From an uncultured Bacteroidales bacterium (GTDB taxonomy: Bacteria > Bacteroidota > Bacteroidia > Bacteroidales > F082): DNA of 53,595 nucleotides. The notes under the pieces are model-generated. The model worked only from the letters and a program-made list of their open reading frames with translations. It was not told where the DNA came from and did no database searches. Made by a program: the position numbers and the translations under genes. Each line of letters opens with the position of its first letter. Position 1 is the stretch's first letter. Below, piece after piece: positions 7,956-16,535 of this stretch. The DNA is taken from positions 1-53,595 of the forward strand of contig CAMZEK010000015.1 in assembly GCA_947305795.1 (NCBI GenBank), in the 5' to 3' direction.

Positions 7956-9074
7956 ATGAATAAACGCAAGATTTTAAGATTTGGTGTTTTGGTGCTGCTT
8001 TTTCTGGTGCCTTTGTTTGGTTTTGCCCAACGGGGCGAAAAGATACAGACCATCGTCATCGACGCGGGTCACGGGGGTAAGGATACGGGCGCTTTGGGCA
8101 AGGTGACCACCGAGAAGGCCCTCAATTTAGCCGTGGCCAAGAAATTTGGTGCCTACATTACTGAAAACCTGCCGGATGTGAAGGTTATCTATACCCGCAG
8201 CACGGATAAGTTCGTCGAACTGAGCGAACGTGCCGCCATCGCCAACCGCAATAATGCAGACGTGTTCATTTCCATCCACTGCAATTCCACTGAAGGTACC
8301 ACTACCGCCAATGGCGCAGAGACCTACGTCATGGGTGAGTCGAAAAACGAGAAAAATTTGGCTGTGGCAAAGAAGGAAAACGCCGCCATCTTGCTCGAAG
8401 ACAACACCGACGCCTACGACAACTTCGACCCCAACAGCACGGAAGCCTATATTTTGTTTTCGCTCTCGCAAAGCCTCTACCAAAGCCAAAGCCTCACCCT
8501 CGCGGATAAAGTGCAAAAGCAGTTCACCAATAAGGTGGGCCGCCATGATAGGGGAGTGCAACAGGCTGGTTTTCTGGTACTATGGAAGACCTCCATGCCG
8601 AGCATTTTGGTCGAGTTGGGCTTCATCAACAACGCGAAGGAGGAGCAGTTTCTTAATAGCGAGAAAGGTCAGACCCAGATGGCTTTGGCGCTTTATCGCG
8701 CTTTTGAAGAGTATAAGCGCGAGTTTGAGTCGGAAAACCATACGGCCAGCAAGCCGACGGCCACTGAAAAGCCCGCTTCTAATGATAATCCAGCCACCGT
8801 CGACAGTAAGGACACTTTCTTCACGGTGCAGTTTTCCACCTTGGACAAGAAGTTGCCTGTCACCGATAAGGCTTTCAAGGGCGTGAAGGAAGTGGATGTG
8901 TATGAGTATAATGGTGCATATCGTTATATTTCAGGTCGTTTCTCCACCAAAGCCGAAGCAGTTGCACGACAAACCGAGGTGCGCGATTTGGGCTTCAAGG
9001 ATGCCTTCGTCATCGCCTTCATCAATGGCGAGCGAGGCACTCTCAAGCAGGCTGAGGAAGCACTGAAAAAATAA
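7956..9074 (+). CDS. N-acetylmuramoyl-L-alanine amidase (Amidase_3) with C-terminal SPOR-like domain
   Basis: A periplasmic zinc amidase that cleaves the bond between MurNAc and the peptide stem of peptidoglycan. The 372-residue protein begins with a signal peptide (residues 1-24, ending GFAQ), and this decides the start because the frame is open further upstream. The AmiC-type catalytic domain (about 31-235) has the expected zinc ligands and catalytic Glu: H39 in IDAGHGGKD, E53 in TTEKALN, H108 in ISIHCNS and E220 in ILVELGF. A Pro/Thr/Ser-rich linker (about 243-270) leads to a C-terminal domain (about 275-365) with the YRYISGRFSTKAEA pattern of SPOR/septum-targeting domains. It is divergent from lptD. 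Its stop is only 2 bases from the stop of the convergent DUF4249 gene. Confidence 0.92.
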   Translation: MNKRKILRFGVLVLLFLVPLFGFAQRGEKIQTIVIDAGHGGKDTGALGKVTTEKALNLAVAKKFGAYITENLPDVKVIYTRSTDKFVELSERAAIANRNNADVFISIHCNSTEGTTTANGAETYVMGESKNEKNLAVAKKENAAILLEDNTDAYDNFDPNSTEAYILFSLSQSLYQSQSLTLADKVQKQFTNKVGRHDRGVQQAGFLVLWKTSMPSILVELGFINNAKEEQFLNSEKGQTQMALALYRAFEEYKREFESENHTASKPTATEKPASNDNPATVDSKDTFFTVQFSTLDKKLPVTDKAFKGVKEVDVYEYNGAYRYISGRFSTKAEAVARQTEVRDLGFKDAFVIAFINGERGTLKQAEEALKK

Positions 9075-9076
9075 AC

Positions 9077-10138
9077 TCACCACACCGGGAAACTAATCAC
9101 CTTATCGTTGCTTCCCGCCACAAGGCCGAAGCCGTTCTTCACATTGGAATAAACACCAACAGGTTCGCTGTAGTATTGTGACAGGCTATTGCCCGAAGTG
9201 ATGGTGGTGTAGTAATTGTATGCCCCTTCGGTCAAATGCCGCAACTTGATTTCAACGAAGGCATTGATGCTGTCGTTGGCCTTGAAAAGCGTATTGGTGA
9301 CCATGGGGATTTCCATGCGATAGCTGCCCCCGTCAAAGGTGGCATCGTTGAAGGTGCTTCTTGAGCGGTTAGTCAAGCCGACGTCAATGCCGAACTGGTC
9401 TTCCAACTCCACCGTCGAGGTGCCGATGATGGGGTCGTTGAAATAGACTTGGTATAATTCAGCGGGCTGCTCGTAGTTTTCCCGCCCATCGGGATAGGTC
9501 CAGTCGCCTTCGGTGCGCATAGAGGCTTCAAGGCAATAATGATCCAACACGCCTGGATTGGGGTCAGTGATTTTTATCGTGACGGTGAGGTGTTTTCGGT
9601 ATTCTTTCAGCCAAACTGTTATGGTGGAGTCAGTGTCGGGTACGGGAACACGATAGCCTCTCGCACTTGTGGTGTCCCATTTCGTGATGCGGGCATCTTC
9701 AAAACTACCTATAGGCTCATTCGGCAAAGGTTCTGAACTGCCTTCTATCTCATCAAATCCTGGTGCAGTCACGCAGATTTTAATCACATCACCGATTTGC
9801 GGCACATAGTCGTGGGTGAAATGATAGTTGACAGTGAATATGGGAGGATTCAGATAGTTATAATAAGTTGTGTCAGCGTTCACCTGCATCTCGCCTTTGT
9901 TTACGCCATTCACGAAAAGGAAAGCTTGTGTGCCTTCTGGCATAGTGTAGTCCGTGATGGTGTCGAAGACGAAATCGCTTTTGTAAACGACCGCCTTGAT
10001 GGGCTCACCTGGAATGGCGATGCAGTTAACAACCAATTGTGGGTCAACATATTCGCCTTTGAATTTCAGAGGTTTGGTGCAGGCTGAAAACAATGCCGCA
10101 AAAACGAGGATTGATAATGCTATTTTAGTGGTTTTCAT
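9077..10138 (-). CDS. DUF4249 lipoprotein, partner of a TonB-dependent receptor
   Basis: A 353-residue predicted outer-membrane lipoprotein. The N terminus is a lipoprotein signal with lipobox FSAC (Cys at residue 20). The body matches the DUF4249 pattern: an early LVVNCIAIPGEPIKAVVYKS beta-sandwich segment, a middle region rich in beta strands, and a C-terminal YNYYTTITSGNSLSQYYSEPVGVYSNV block. It starts 5 bases after the stop of the TonB-dependent receptor gene at 10144, and DUF4249 genes are usually found in this position. It is likely an accessory surface protein of that receptor. The substrate is unknown and no SusD homologue is present. Confidence 0.85.
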   Translation of the reverse strand: MKTTKIALSILVFAALFSACTKPLKFKGEYVDPQLVVNCIAIPGEPIKAVVYKSDFVFDTITDYTMPEGTQAFLFVNGVNKGEMQVNADTTYYNYLNPPIFTVNYHFTHDYVPQIGDVIKICVTAPGFDEIEGSSEPLPNEPIGSFEDARITKWDTTSARGYRVPVPDTDSTITVWLKEYRKHLTVTIKITDPNPGVLDHYCLEASMRTEGDWTYPDGRENYEQPAELYQVYFNDPIIGTSTVELEDQFGIDVGLTNRSRSTFNDATFDGGSYRMEIPMVTNTLFKANDSINAFVEIKLRHLTEGAYNYYTTITSGNSLSQYYSEPVGVYSNVKNGFGLVAGSNDKVISFPVW

Positions 10139-10143
10139 AATAC

Positions 10144-12561
10144 TCAGAATTTATAACTGTACGAAACTGAAGGAATAATCGGGAAAATGCTGACCTGCTG
10201 CAGCTCTGGCAGCCCCGTGTTTTGGTCATAGCCACGAATGACGATGAAGGGGTTCTGACGGTTGTAGACATTGTAGACGCTGATGTTCCACACCCGTTCG
10301 CCGTGCTTCTTCTGCTTGCGGAAGTTCATGCCGAGATCGAGGCGGTGATACACGGGCATCATGAAATTGTTGCGTTCGACATAGCCGATGATGGGCGTGC
10401 CGACAACGCTGCCACCGTATTGTGAATAATAGGTGATAGGAATGCCAGGATAGGCTTGTGTGGACAAGGTGCCGCAATTGCCGCTGCTGATGACCCAAGT
10501 GCCACTGATATCGAAGCGGTCGCTGAACTTGTGCTGCACGGTGATGCTGAAGTCGTGGCGACGGTCGTATTTGGCAGGAAATGGATTGCCGTTGTTGATT
10601 TCCATGCCTTCGCGGTCGAATTTCCGCATGGAACGCGACCAGGTGTAGCCAACCCAGCCCGTGGTCTTGCCGAAGGAGCGTTGCACAAGCAGTTCAACGC
10701 CGTAGGCCCAACCTCTGCCGAGGTTCACCTTGTCCTCCCAACCTTGGCTGGTGCCGAAGAAACTGGTGCCGTCCTTGTATTCCAACACATTGTCCATCGT
10801 CTTGTAATAGCCTTCAAGCGAGATGTCGAACAGGTTGGGCAATTCATAGAAGCCGCCGAGCGAGAACTGGTGTCCTTTCTCTGGTGCGATGCGTGCCGTG
10901 ACAGGCACCCAGAGGTCGGTGGGCATGGTGATGTTGCTGTTGGAAAGCAAGTGAATGTATTGTGTCATGTAGGCGTAACCCGCTTTGAGAGAGAAATGAG
11001 GCACCACCATAGCGCTCATGCTGAAGCGGGGCTGCAACGAATGGTAGAAGTTGCCTTGCACTGCAAAAGCGGAATAGTGCAGACCGACATTCATCTTGAT
11101 GGCTTCGTTCAAAGCAATGTTGTCCTCGACATAGAGCATGGCTTCGTGGGCATGCACGTCGCCCGTGTTGGCTACGGTGTCCGTGTTGGCTTCCGCTTCG
11201 GTGAAGTTGATCTTCATCGACTGCACCTCGGGACGGAAGAAATGATAGGTGTAGCCACCGCCGAAGCGGATGTCGTGCCTCGGGTTGGGCGCGTAATGGA
11301 AATCGGTGCGTGCCGTAAGGTCATGGATGCCTGAATGGAAGTTCATGGCCATCTCGTCGGTCGAGGTGTAGGTGTTGGGCTTGAACTCCTCGTAGGTGTA
11401 GTTTTGGTCCATACCGAGATCGTGGCGGTATTGGGTGTAGCTCACGGAGGCATCCATGAAAAGCTGTGGCGACATGATGTGGTTCCAACGCAGCGCGCCC
11501 ACCTTGTTGCCCCATTTCCAGTTGAGGCCAAGTTTCTCGTGGTCGGCGTACATGTCCTCATAGGTATAGTCCCATTTCACATTGGCGTAGATCTTGTCGT
11601 CGCCGCTGTACCAACTCAAATAGAGTCGGTCTTTGTCCGAAATCTTCCAGTTGAGTTTGGCGTTGAGGTCGTAGAAATAATAGCCCAACGAGAACTTGTC
11701 GATGCTCGGGTCGGCCAACTTTCCGATGAGGCCATAAAGGTTGGTGAGTGCATCGGAATAGGTACGGCGAAACGACAGGTTGAACGAGAGCTTGTCCTTC
11801 ACAATCGGTCCTTCCAGGTTGAGTTTTGAAGAAATCAGTCCAATGCTGAAGTTGCCGTGATATTTCTGCATGTCGCCGTCTTTCATGCGCACATCCACCA
11901 CCGAAGAGATGCGGCCACCATAGCGAGCAGGGAAGCCGCCTTTGTATAAGGTGACGTTTTTCAATGCATCGGGGTTGAAGACGGAGAAGAAACCGAACAT
12001 GTGGTTGACGTTATAGAGCGGCACACCGTCCATGAGCAGCAGGTTCTCGTCGGGACCGCCGCCACGCACGTAAAGTCCAGCCGAGCCTTCCGAGCCATTC
12101 TGCACGCCCGGCAGCAACTGGATGGCTTTCAGCACGTCGGCTTCACCCATCAGAGTCGGAATACTTTTGATTTGCTTGATGGGAAGCTCAATGATGCTCA
12201 TCTGGGGATTGTTGGCTCCCACCGTGGCGCGGTTGGCCTCCACCGTGACTTCCTGCAACTGGATGTTGCTGCTCATTTTCACCGTGATGAGGGTGTCGGC
12301 AACCAAGTTGAAAGCCTGGTTCACGGCGTCATAACCCACAAAAGAAAACTGCAGGTCGACGGGACCTTCGTCCAAGGTTAGTGAATAATACCCGTAGTTG
12401 TTGGTGGCGCAGCCGTGGCCAGAGTTGCGGTCGAGTACTGTCGCCCCAATCAAGGTCTCGCGGCTGGCGGCATCCATCACATAGCCGCTGATGCAATGCT
12501 TCTGTGCCATTGCCGACAACGACAGCAGCAGAAGGAATAAAAAAGGAATTGTTTTGCGCAT
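10144..12561 (-). CDS. TonB-dependent outer-membrane receptor with N-terminal carboxypeptidase-like domain
   Basis: An 805-residue ligand-gated outer-membrane transporter energised by TonB. Order of parts: signal peptide (1-19, ending SAMAQ); a carboxypeptidase-regulatory-like beta-sandwich (about 22-105: ISGYVMDAASRETLIGATV); a plug domain (about 120-230) with LKAIQLLPGVQ, GLYVRGGGPDENLLLMDG and GRISSVVDVRMKDG; then a 22-strand-type barrel ending in an aromatic-rich IPSVSYSYKF. It is co-transcribed with the downstream DUF4249 lipoprotein (5-base gap). The family imports siderophores, glycans, peptides or vitamins. Nothing here identifies the ligand. Confidence 0.9.
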   Translation of the reverse strand: MRKTIPFLFLLLLSLSAMAQKHCISGYVMDAASRETLIGATVLDRNSGHGCATNNYGYYSLTLDEGPVDLQFSFVGYDAVNQAFNLVADTLITVKMSSNIQLQEVTVEANRATVGANNPQMSIIELPIKQIKSIPTLMGEADVLKAIQLLPGVQNGSEGSAGLYVRGGGPDENLLLMDGVPLYNVNHMFGFFSVFNPDALKNVTLYKGGFPARYGGRISSVVDVRMKDGDMQKYHGNFSIGLISSKLNLEGPIVKDKLSFNLSFRRTYSDALTNLYGLIGKLADPSIDKFSLGYYFYDLNAKLNWKISDKDRLYLSWYSGDDKIYANVKWDYTYEDMYADHEKLGLNWKWGNKVGALRWNHIMSPQLFMDASVSYTQYRHDLGMDQNYTYEEFKPNTYTSTDEMAMNFHSGIHDLTARTDFHYAPNPRHDIRFGGGYTYHFFRPEVQSMKINFTEAEANTDTVANTGDVHAHEAMLYVEDNIALNEAIKMNVGLHYSAFAVQGNFYHSLQPRFSMSAMVVPHFSLKAGYAYMTQYIHLLSNSNITMPTDLWVPVTARIAPEKGHQFSLGGFYELPNLFDISLEGYYKTMDNVLEYKDGTSFFGTSQGWEDKVNLGRGWAYGVELLVQRSFGKTTGWVGYTWSRSMRKFDREGMEINNGNPFPAKYDRRHDFSITVQHKFSDRFDISGTWVISSGNCGTLSTQAYPGIPITYYSQYGGSVVGTPIIGYVERNNFMMPVYHRLDLGMNFRKQKKHGERVWNISVYNVYNRQNPFIVIRGYDQNTGLPELQQVSIFPIIPSVSYSYKF

Positions 12562-12623
12562 GAATGCTTGGTTTGGTTAATTGTCAATCTAACCCCTTAA
12601 CCTGGCATATTATTGTCTGAATC

Positions 12624-12658
12624 GAAAAAAATGGCCGCACTTGCAAAGTACGGCCATT
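12624..12658 (-). terminator. Intrinsic terminator of tyrS
   Basis: Read on the minus strand, AATGGCCG and CGGCCATT form an 8-bp stem followed by a run of eight T. It starts about 20 bases after the tyrS stop and lies before the TonB-receptor gene. Confidence 0.8.
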
Positions 12659-12679
12659 CAGAATAACAGGTGTGAGTGA

Positions 12680-13978
12680 TCACTCCACCACCACCAAATA
12701 GTAATTCTTCTTACCCTTCTGCATAAGGATGTACTTGCCGTCAATGAGGTCGGCAGGGGTCATCACCTTGTCTAGAGTGACCTTTTCCTTGTTGACGCTC
12801 ACGCCGTTGGCTTGGGTCATCTTGCGGGCCTCGCCCTTCGAGGGGAAGATCTGCGTGTTGACGGCCATGAAGTCGACAATCGGGATGCCGGCTTCGAGGT
12901 CGGTGCGGGCAATATGCTCTTGTGGCACGCCGTCGAAGATGTCTAAGAAGGTGGCTTCGTCAAGTTTCTCCAGGCCTTCCTTGGTCGACTTGCCAAAGAG
13001 GATGTTGGAGGCTTCGATGGCGGCATCGAGGGCTTCCTGAGAGTGCACCAACACGGTAACTTCTTGAGCCAAACGCTTTTGCAACACGCGCATGCCCGGG
13101 TCTTTCTTATGCTCTTCGATGAGTGCGTCGATGGTCTCTTTATCCAGCGAGGTGAAGATTTTGATGTATTTCTCAGCGTCCTCGTCGCTGACGTTGAGCC
13201 AGAACTGGTAGAACTTGTAAGGTGTGGTACGTTTCGGGTCGAGCCAGATGTTGCCGCTCTCGGTCTTTCCGAATTTTTTGCCGTCGGCCTTGGTGATGAG
13301 CGGGCAAGTCAGTGCAAAGGCCTCGTTCTCAAAGCCCAAGGTGCGGCGAATCAGCTCTGTGCCCGTGGTGATGTTGCCCCACTGGTCGTTGCCGCCCAAC
13401 TGCAGTTTGCAGTTTTTGTGCTGGTAGAGCCAGAGGAAGTCATAGCCTTGCAGGAGCTGATAGGTGAACTCGGTGAAGCTCAGGCCGTCGCGGGCAGTAC
13501 CGTTGAGGCGTTGCTGCACGCTGTCCTTGGCCATCATGTAGTTTACGGTGATGTGTTTGCCCACCTCGCGAGCAAAATCGAGGAAGGTGAAGTCCTTCAT
13601 CCAGTCGTAGTTGTTCACCATCTCAGCGGCGTTGGGCTCTTTCGAGTCGAAGTCGAGGAACTTGGCCACTTGTGCTTTGATGCACTCTTGATTGTGGCGC
13701 AAGGTTTCTTCGTTCAGGAGGTTACGTTCTTGGCTCTTGCCTGAGGGGTCGCCAATCATACCAGTCGCACCGCCCACGAGAATGATAGGCTTGTGGCCGC
13801 AGTGTTGCAGGTGGCGGAGCATCATGATGCCGCAAAGGTGTCCGATATGCAGTGAGTCGGCGGTCGGGTCAGTGCCGAGGTAAGCCGTCACCATTTCTTT
13901 CTGGAGGAGTTCTTCCGTTCCTGGCATTATCTGTGCCAGCATTCCGCGCCAGCGGAGTTCTTCAACAAAATTCTTCAT
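12680..13978 (-). CDS. tyrS: Tyrosyl-tRNA synthetase
   Basis: A cytoplasmic class I aminoacyl-tRNA synthetase that charges tRNA-Tyr. The 432-residue protein has the signature HIGH at 44-47 ([11 protein letters not shown]) and the KMSKS-type loop as KFGKT at 234-238. The tyrosine-binding block QLLQGYDF and the GGNDQWGN block (about 194-201) are present. The C-terminal S4-like RNA-binding domain spans about 350-430 ([18 protein letters not shown]). The ATG at 13978 begins the conserved [12 protein letters not shown] and is preferred to an upstream ATG that adds MRLKTKQT. A terminator follows. The gene is transcribed alone, probably from the -7 element at 14000-14007. Confidence 0.97.
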   Translation of the reverse strand: MKNFVEELRWRGMLAQIMPGTEELLQKEMVTAYLGTDPTADSLHIGHLCGIMMLRHLQHCGHKPIILVGGATGMIGDPSGKSQERNLLNEETLRHNQECIKAQVAKFLDFDSKEPNAAEMVNNYDWMKDFTFLDFAREVGKHITVNYMMAKDSVQQRLNGTARDGLSFTEFTYQLLQGYDFLWLYQHKNCKLQLGGNDQWGNITTGTELIRRTLGFENEAFALTCPLITKADGKKFGKTESGNIWLDPKRTTPYKFYQFWLNVSDEDAEKYIKIFTSLDKETIDALIEEHKKDPGMRVLQKRLAQEVTVLVHSQEALDAAIEASNILFGKSTKEGLEKLDEATFLDIFDGVPQEHIARTDLEAGIPIVDFMAVNTQIFPSKGEARKMTQANGVSVNKEKVTLDKVMTPADLIDGKYILMQKGKKNYYLVVVE

Positions 13979-13999
13979 CGTTTGCTTGGTTTTGAGGCG

Positions 14000-14007
14000 C
14001 AAAAATA
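14000..14007 (-). promoter_or_regulatory. -7 element for tyrS
   Basis: The minus strand reads TATTTTTG then CGCC, a match to TAnnTTTG 22 bases upstream of the preferred tyrS ATG. The longer in-frame start at 14002 overlaps this element, which argues against it. Confidence 0.45.
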
Positions 14008-14087
14008 CGATATTTTTCAGCGTTTCGGCGAATAAACAACATAATCACCGAAAAAAACTTTGACGGATTCTATTTGAAAGGCAAATA

Positions 14088-14540
14088 TTATTCCCTCCGC
14101 TTCGAGTCCATCAAAATCGTCACAGGTCCGTCATTGAGCAATTTGACCTCCATCATCGCACCGAACTCGCCACTTTGCACTGGCCGACCTGAGATTTCGG
14201 CGAGATGTTTCAGAAATAGCTCATACAGCGGTATAGCCACCTCGGGGCGGGCGGCGCGGATGAAACTCGGGCGGTTGCCTTTCTTGGTGAGGGCGTGGAG
14301 GGTGAATTGGCTCACTACGAGGAAAGAACCTTCTACTTGGTTGACATCCAAGTTCATGGCATCGTTCTCGTCACTAAAAATGCGGAGTTTGGTGAGTTTC
14401 TGGCATAGCCAATCCACATCCTCTTGCGTGTCGGCCTCCTCGATGCCGAGCAGAATCAGCATCCCCAAGCCGATTTCCGATTTTATCTTCCCATCAATTG
14501 TGACGGAAGCGTGCGTAACTCGTTGTGCAACAATGCGCAT
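14088..14540 (-). CDS. dtd: D-aminoacyl-tRNA deacylase
   Basis: Hydrolyses D-aminoacyl-tRNAs (D-Tyr and others, also Gly-tRNA-Ala), a chiral proofreading step in the cytoplasm. It is 150 residues, the normal length. The two family signatures are intact: SQFTL at 77-81 within SFLVVSQFTLHALTKKGNRPSF, and NDGPVT at 136-141, the cross-subunit Gly-Pro motif of the active site. It lies 109 bases downstream in orientation from holA, with a short repeat between them, and just before tyrS on the same strand. The link with tyrS is functionally sensible, since Tyr is a classical substrate. Confidence 0.96.
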   Translation of the reverse strand: MRIVAQRVTHASVTIDGKIKSEIGLGMLILLGIEEADTQEDVDWLCQKLTKLRIFSDENDAMNLDVNQVEGSFLVVSQFTLHALTKKGNRPSFIRAARPEVAIPLYELFLKHLAEISGRPVQSGEFGAMMEVKLLNDGPVTILMDSKRRE

Positions 14541-14559
14541 AGTTGATATTGAATATAGG

Positions 14560-14581
14560 CCCTTCGACAGGCTCAGTGACC
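14560..14581. repeat. Dispersed repeat with core TTCGACAGGCTCAG
   Basis: The sequence CCCTTCGACAGG continued by CTCAGTGACC is a near copy of a short repeat that I recognise from intergenic regions of many bacteria, including Bacteroidota. It lies in the 47-base gap between holA and dtd. Only one copy was noticed in this window. Confidence 0.5.
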
Positions 14582-14587
14582 TTTAGA

Positions 14588-15589
14588 TTAATGCATTAGT
14601 TTGAAAATCATCTCTCTATACAAATCCTTCTCGCTTACCTCGCCGCTCTCGTAGCCCTTCGATTTCATGTCGAACTCGCGCAAGATGGAGATGTTCCGGA
14701 TGCAAATCTGCGGAGGATAGTTGCGGGCTGCTGTTTGGTAATCCCTTACGAAATAAGGATTTACGCCCAATAGACTTGCTAAGGCCCCTTGCGACTTATC
14801 GGTGGCCAAGTGTAGCTTGAGTATTTTTGTGAAATAGCCGTAAAGCGTTATCGTCGTGACCAACAGCGGATTGTCCTTGCCGTTGTCGCCAAAATAGTTC
14901 ACGATACGATTGGCTTTCAGTATATCGCGGTTTCCTATGGCATTTTGCAACTCAAAGACGTTGAAATCCTTGGAGATGCCGATGTTGCGCTCCACATCCG
15001 CGTCGTCGATGTTCTTGTTTTTGGGCAAGGCGATGGTCAGCTTCTTCAGCTCGTTGGCGATTTTGTGGAGGTCAGTGCCGAGGAAATCAGCCAGCATCTG
15101 CATGGCTTTGGGTGTGATGCTGTAGCCGTCGGCCTTCAGATAGTTTTGAATCCAACCTGGTATGTTGCTGTCGTACAGTTTCTTCGACTCAAACCAAATG
15201 CCTTTCTTGTCAATCTTCTTGGCCAAAGTCTTGCGCTTGTCGAACTTCTTATATTTATAGGCGAAAACGAGGAGTGTGGTCTCGGGAATCGTGTCGAGAT
15301 AAGCCTCAAATTTCTCTAAGTCCTTCACGTCCTGCGCCTCTTTGACGATGACCACCATGCGCTCGCCCATCATCGGGAAGCTGCGGGCGTGGTTAGCGAT
15401 GGTCTCCACATCCACGTCGCGGCCATAGAGCACGATTTGGTTGAAGGCGCGGTCGGCCTCATCCAAGGCTTCGTTCTCGATGGTGTCCGAAATCATGTCG
15501 ATGAAATACGGCTCCTCGCCCGTCAGGAAATAGATGGGCGCGAAGTTCTTCTTGTGGATCTCGGAAAGAATCTGTTCGTAAGTCATCAT
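14588..15589 (-). CDS. holA: DNA polymerase III delta subunit
   Basis: The clamp-loader wrench subunit, which opens the beta sliding clamp. It is 333 residues, the usual length. The N-terminal AAA-like fold shows FAPIYFLTGEEPYFID (residues about 16-31) and FPMMGERMVVIVKEAQDV (about 69-86). The middle region has FLGTDLHKIANELKKL and the C-terminal collar region IRNISILREFDMKSKGYESG. The start at 15589 (MMTYEQ) could equally be the second Met. It follows amn across an 87-base gap filled largely by an 8-bp-periodic hairpin. Confidence 0.93.
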   Translation of the reverse strand: MMTYEQILSEIHKKNFAPIYFLTGEEPYFIDMISDTIENEALDEADRAFNQIVLYGRDVDVETIANHARSFPMMGERMVVIVKEAQDVKDLEKFEAYLDTIPETTLLVFAYKYKKFDKRKTLAKKIDKKGIWFESKKLYDSNIPGWIQNYLKADGYSITPKAMQMLADFLGTDLHKIANELKKLTIALPKNKNIDDADVERNIGISKDFNVFELQNAIGNRDILKANRIVNYFGDNGKDNPLLVTTITLYGYFTKILKLHLATDKSQGALASLLGVNPYFVRDYQTAARNYPPQICIRNISILREFDMKSKGYESGEVSEKDLYREMIFKLMH

Positions 15590-15605
15590 AAATCTTTCAG
15601 ATTTT

Positions 15606-15678
15606 GACTTCGGGACTTCGAGACTTCGAGACTTCAGGGCGGGCGTCTCGCAGTCTCGTAGTCTCGCAGTCTCGCGTC
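15606..15678. repeat. Large hairpin built from 8-bp-periodic GAC/GTC units between amn and holA
   Basis: The left arm carries GAC at 15606, 15614, 15622 and 15630, with spacer TTCGR. The right arm carries GTC at 15645, 15653, 15661 and 15669 (and 15676), with spacer TCGCA or TCGTA. The arms are near-complementary with the same 8-bp period, giving a long imperfect stem. The right end overlaps the amn stop codon and the left end is 16 bases before the holA start, so it could act as a terminator, processing site or attenuator in the amn-holA transcript. Confidence 0.75.
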
Positions 15679-16447
15679 AGAATTTAAGGTGCTTGACTGT
15701 GATGCCATTATTGATGAGTTGCCGTAGCGAGTCGATGCCGATGCGCAGGTGCTCGCCGACATAGTTCTTGCTGACTTGTTTGTCGCTTTCCTCCGTCTTG
15801 ACGCCTTCGGGCACCATGGGGTTGTCGGACACTAAAAGCAGAGCACCTGTTGGGATTTCATTGTGGAAGCCGACCGAGAAGATGGTGGCTGTTTCCATAT
15901 CCACAGCCATGCAGCGGATTTTGCGCAGGTAATCCTTGAACTCTTCATCATGTTCCCATACGCGACGGTTGGTGGTATAGACCGTTCCCGTCCAATAGTC
16001 GCGGCCATAGTCGCGGATGGTGGTGGAGATGGCTTTTTCAAGGCTAAATGCTGGCAACGCAGGCACTTCGGGCGGGAAATAGTCGTTCGAGGTACCCTCG
16101 CCACGGATGGCCGCAATAGGCAAAATCAGGTCGCCAACTTTGTTGATTTTCTTCACGCCACCGCATTTGCCGAGAAACAACACTGCCTTAGGTTTTACTG
16201 CGCTCAATAAATCCATGATGGTGGCCGCATTGGCGCTACCCATACTAAAATTAATAATGGTAATTTCGCCGTCGGTGGCGCAAGGCATTGATTTGTCGCG
16301 CCCGACCACCTCCACGCCCTGCCATTCGGCGAAACGGTCGACATAATTCTGGAAATTGGTCAACAGGATGTATTTCCCGAACTTCTCCAATGGCAAGCCC
16401 GTATAGCGTGGCAGCCAGTTTTCAACTATTTCTTGTTTGGTTTTCAT
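15677..16447 (-). CDS. amn: AMP nucleosidase, short Bacteroidota form
   Basis: Hydrolyses AMP to adenine and ribose 5-phosphate (PNP/UDP phosphorylase fold). The 256-residue protein is the short form without the N-terminal regulatory domain of the roughly 480-residue enterobacterial Amn. Visible blocks are MGSANAATIMDLLSAVKPKAVLFLGKCGG, GDLILPIAAIRGEGTSNDYFPPEVPA and the substrate-binding segment CMAVDMETATIFSVGF. Its stop lies inside the hairpin at 15606-15678. It precedes holA on the same strand and is divergent from the repeat-protein gene at 16536, with facing -7 elements between them. An alternative label would be a general purine nucleosidase/phosphorylase. Confidence 0.88.
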   Translation of the reverse strand: MKTKQEIVENWLPRYTGLPLEKFGKYILLTNFQNYVDRFAEWQGVEVVGRDKSMPCATDGEITIINFSMGSANAATIMDLLSAVKPKAVLFLGKCGGVKKINKVGDLILPIAAIRGEGTSNDYFPPEVPALPAFSLEKAISTTIRDYGRDYWTGTVYTTNRRVWEHDEEFKDYLRKIRCMAVDMETATIFSVGFHNEIPTGALLLVSDNPMVPEGVKTEESDKQVSKNYVGEHLRIGIDSLRQLINNGITVKHLKF

Positions 16448-16467
16448 TTGCTTTCGAAATATTTCTG

Positions 16468-16475
16468 CAAAAATA
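16468..16475 (-). promoter_or_regulatory. -7 element for amn
   Basis: The minus strand reads TATTTTTG then CAGA, 20 bases upstream of the amn ATG. No standard -33 TTG was found. It faces the element at 16498-16505. Confidence 0.45.
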
Positions 16476-16497
16476 GGAAAAGTATTGCAATTGTGTG

Positions 16498-16505
16498 TAT
16501 TTTTG
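16498..16505 (+). promoter_or_regulatory. -7 element for the 25-residue-repeat gene
   Basis: TATTTTTG then CCGC matches TAnnTTTG, 30 bases before the ATG at 16536. A TTG at 16485-16487 is closer than the usual spacing, so the -33 is unresolved. Confidence 0.45.
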
Positions 16506-16535
16506 CCGCGAAATCGTAAGATTTAACGGAGTTCA

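Noticed and set aside
10456..11334. 292-residue plus-strand frame inside the TonB-receptor gene
   Set aside because: Antisense shadow with His/Val-rich composition; the receptor barrel frame covers it completely.
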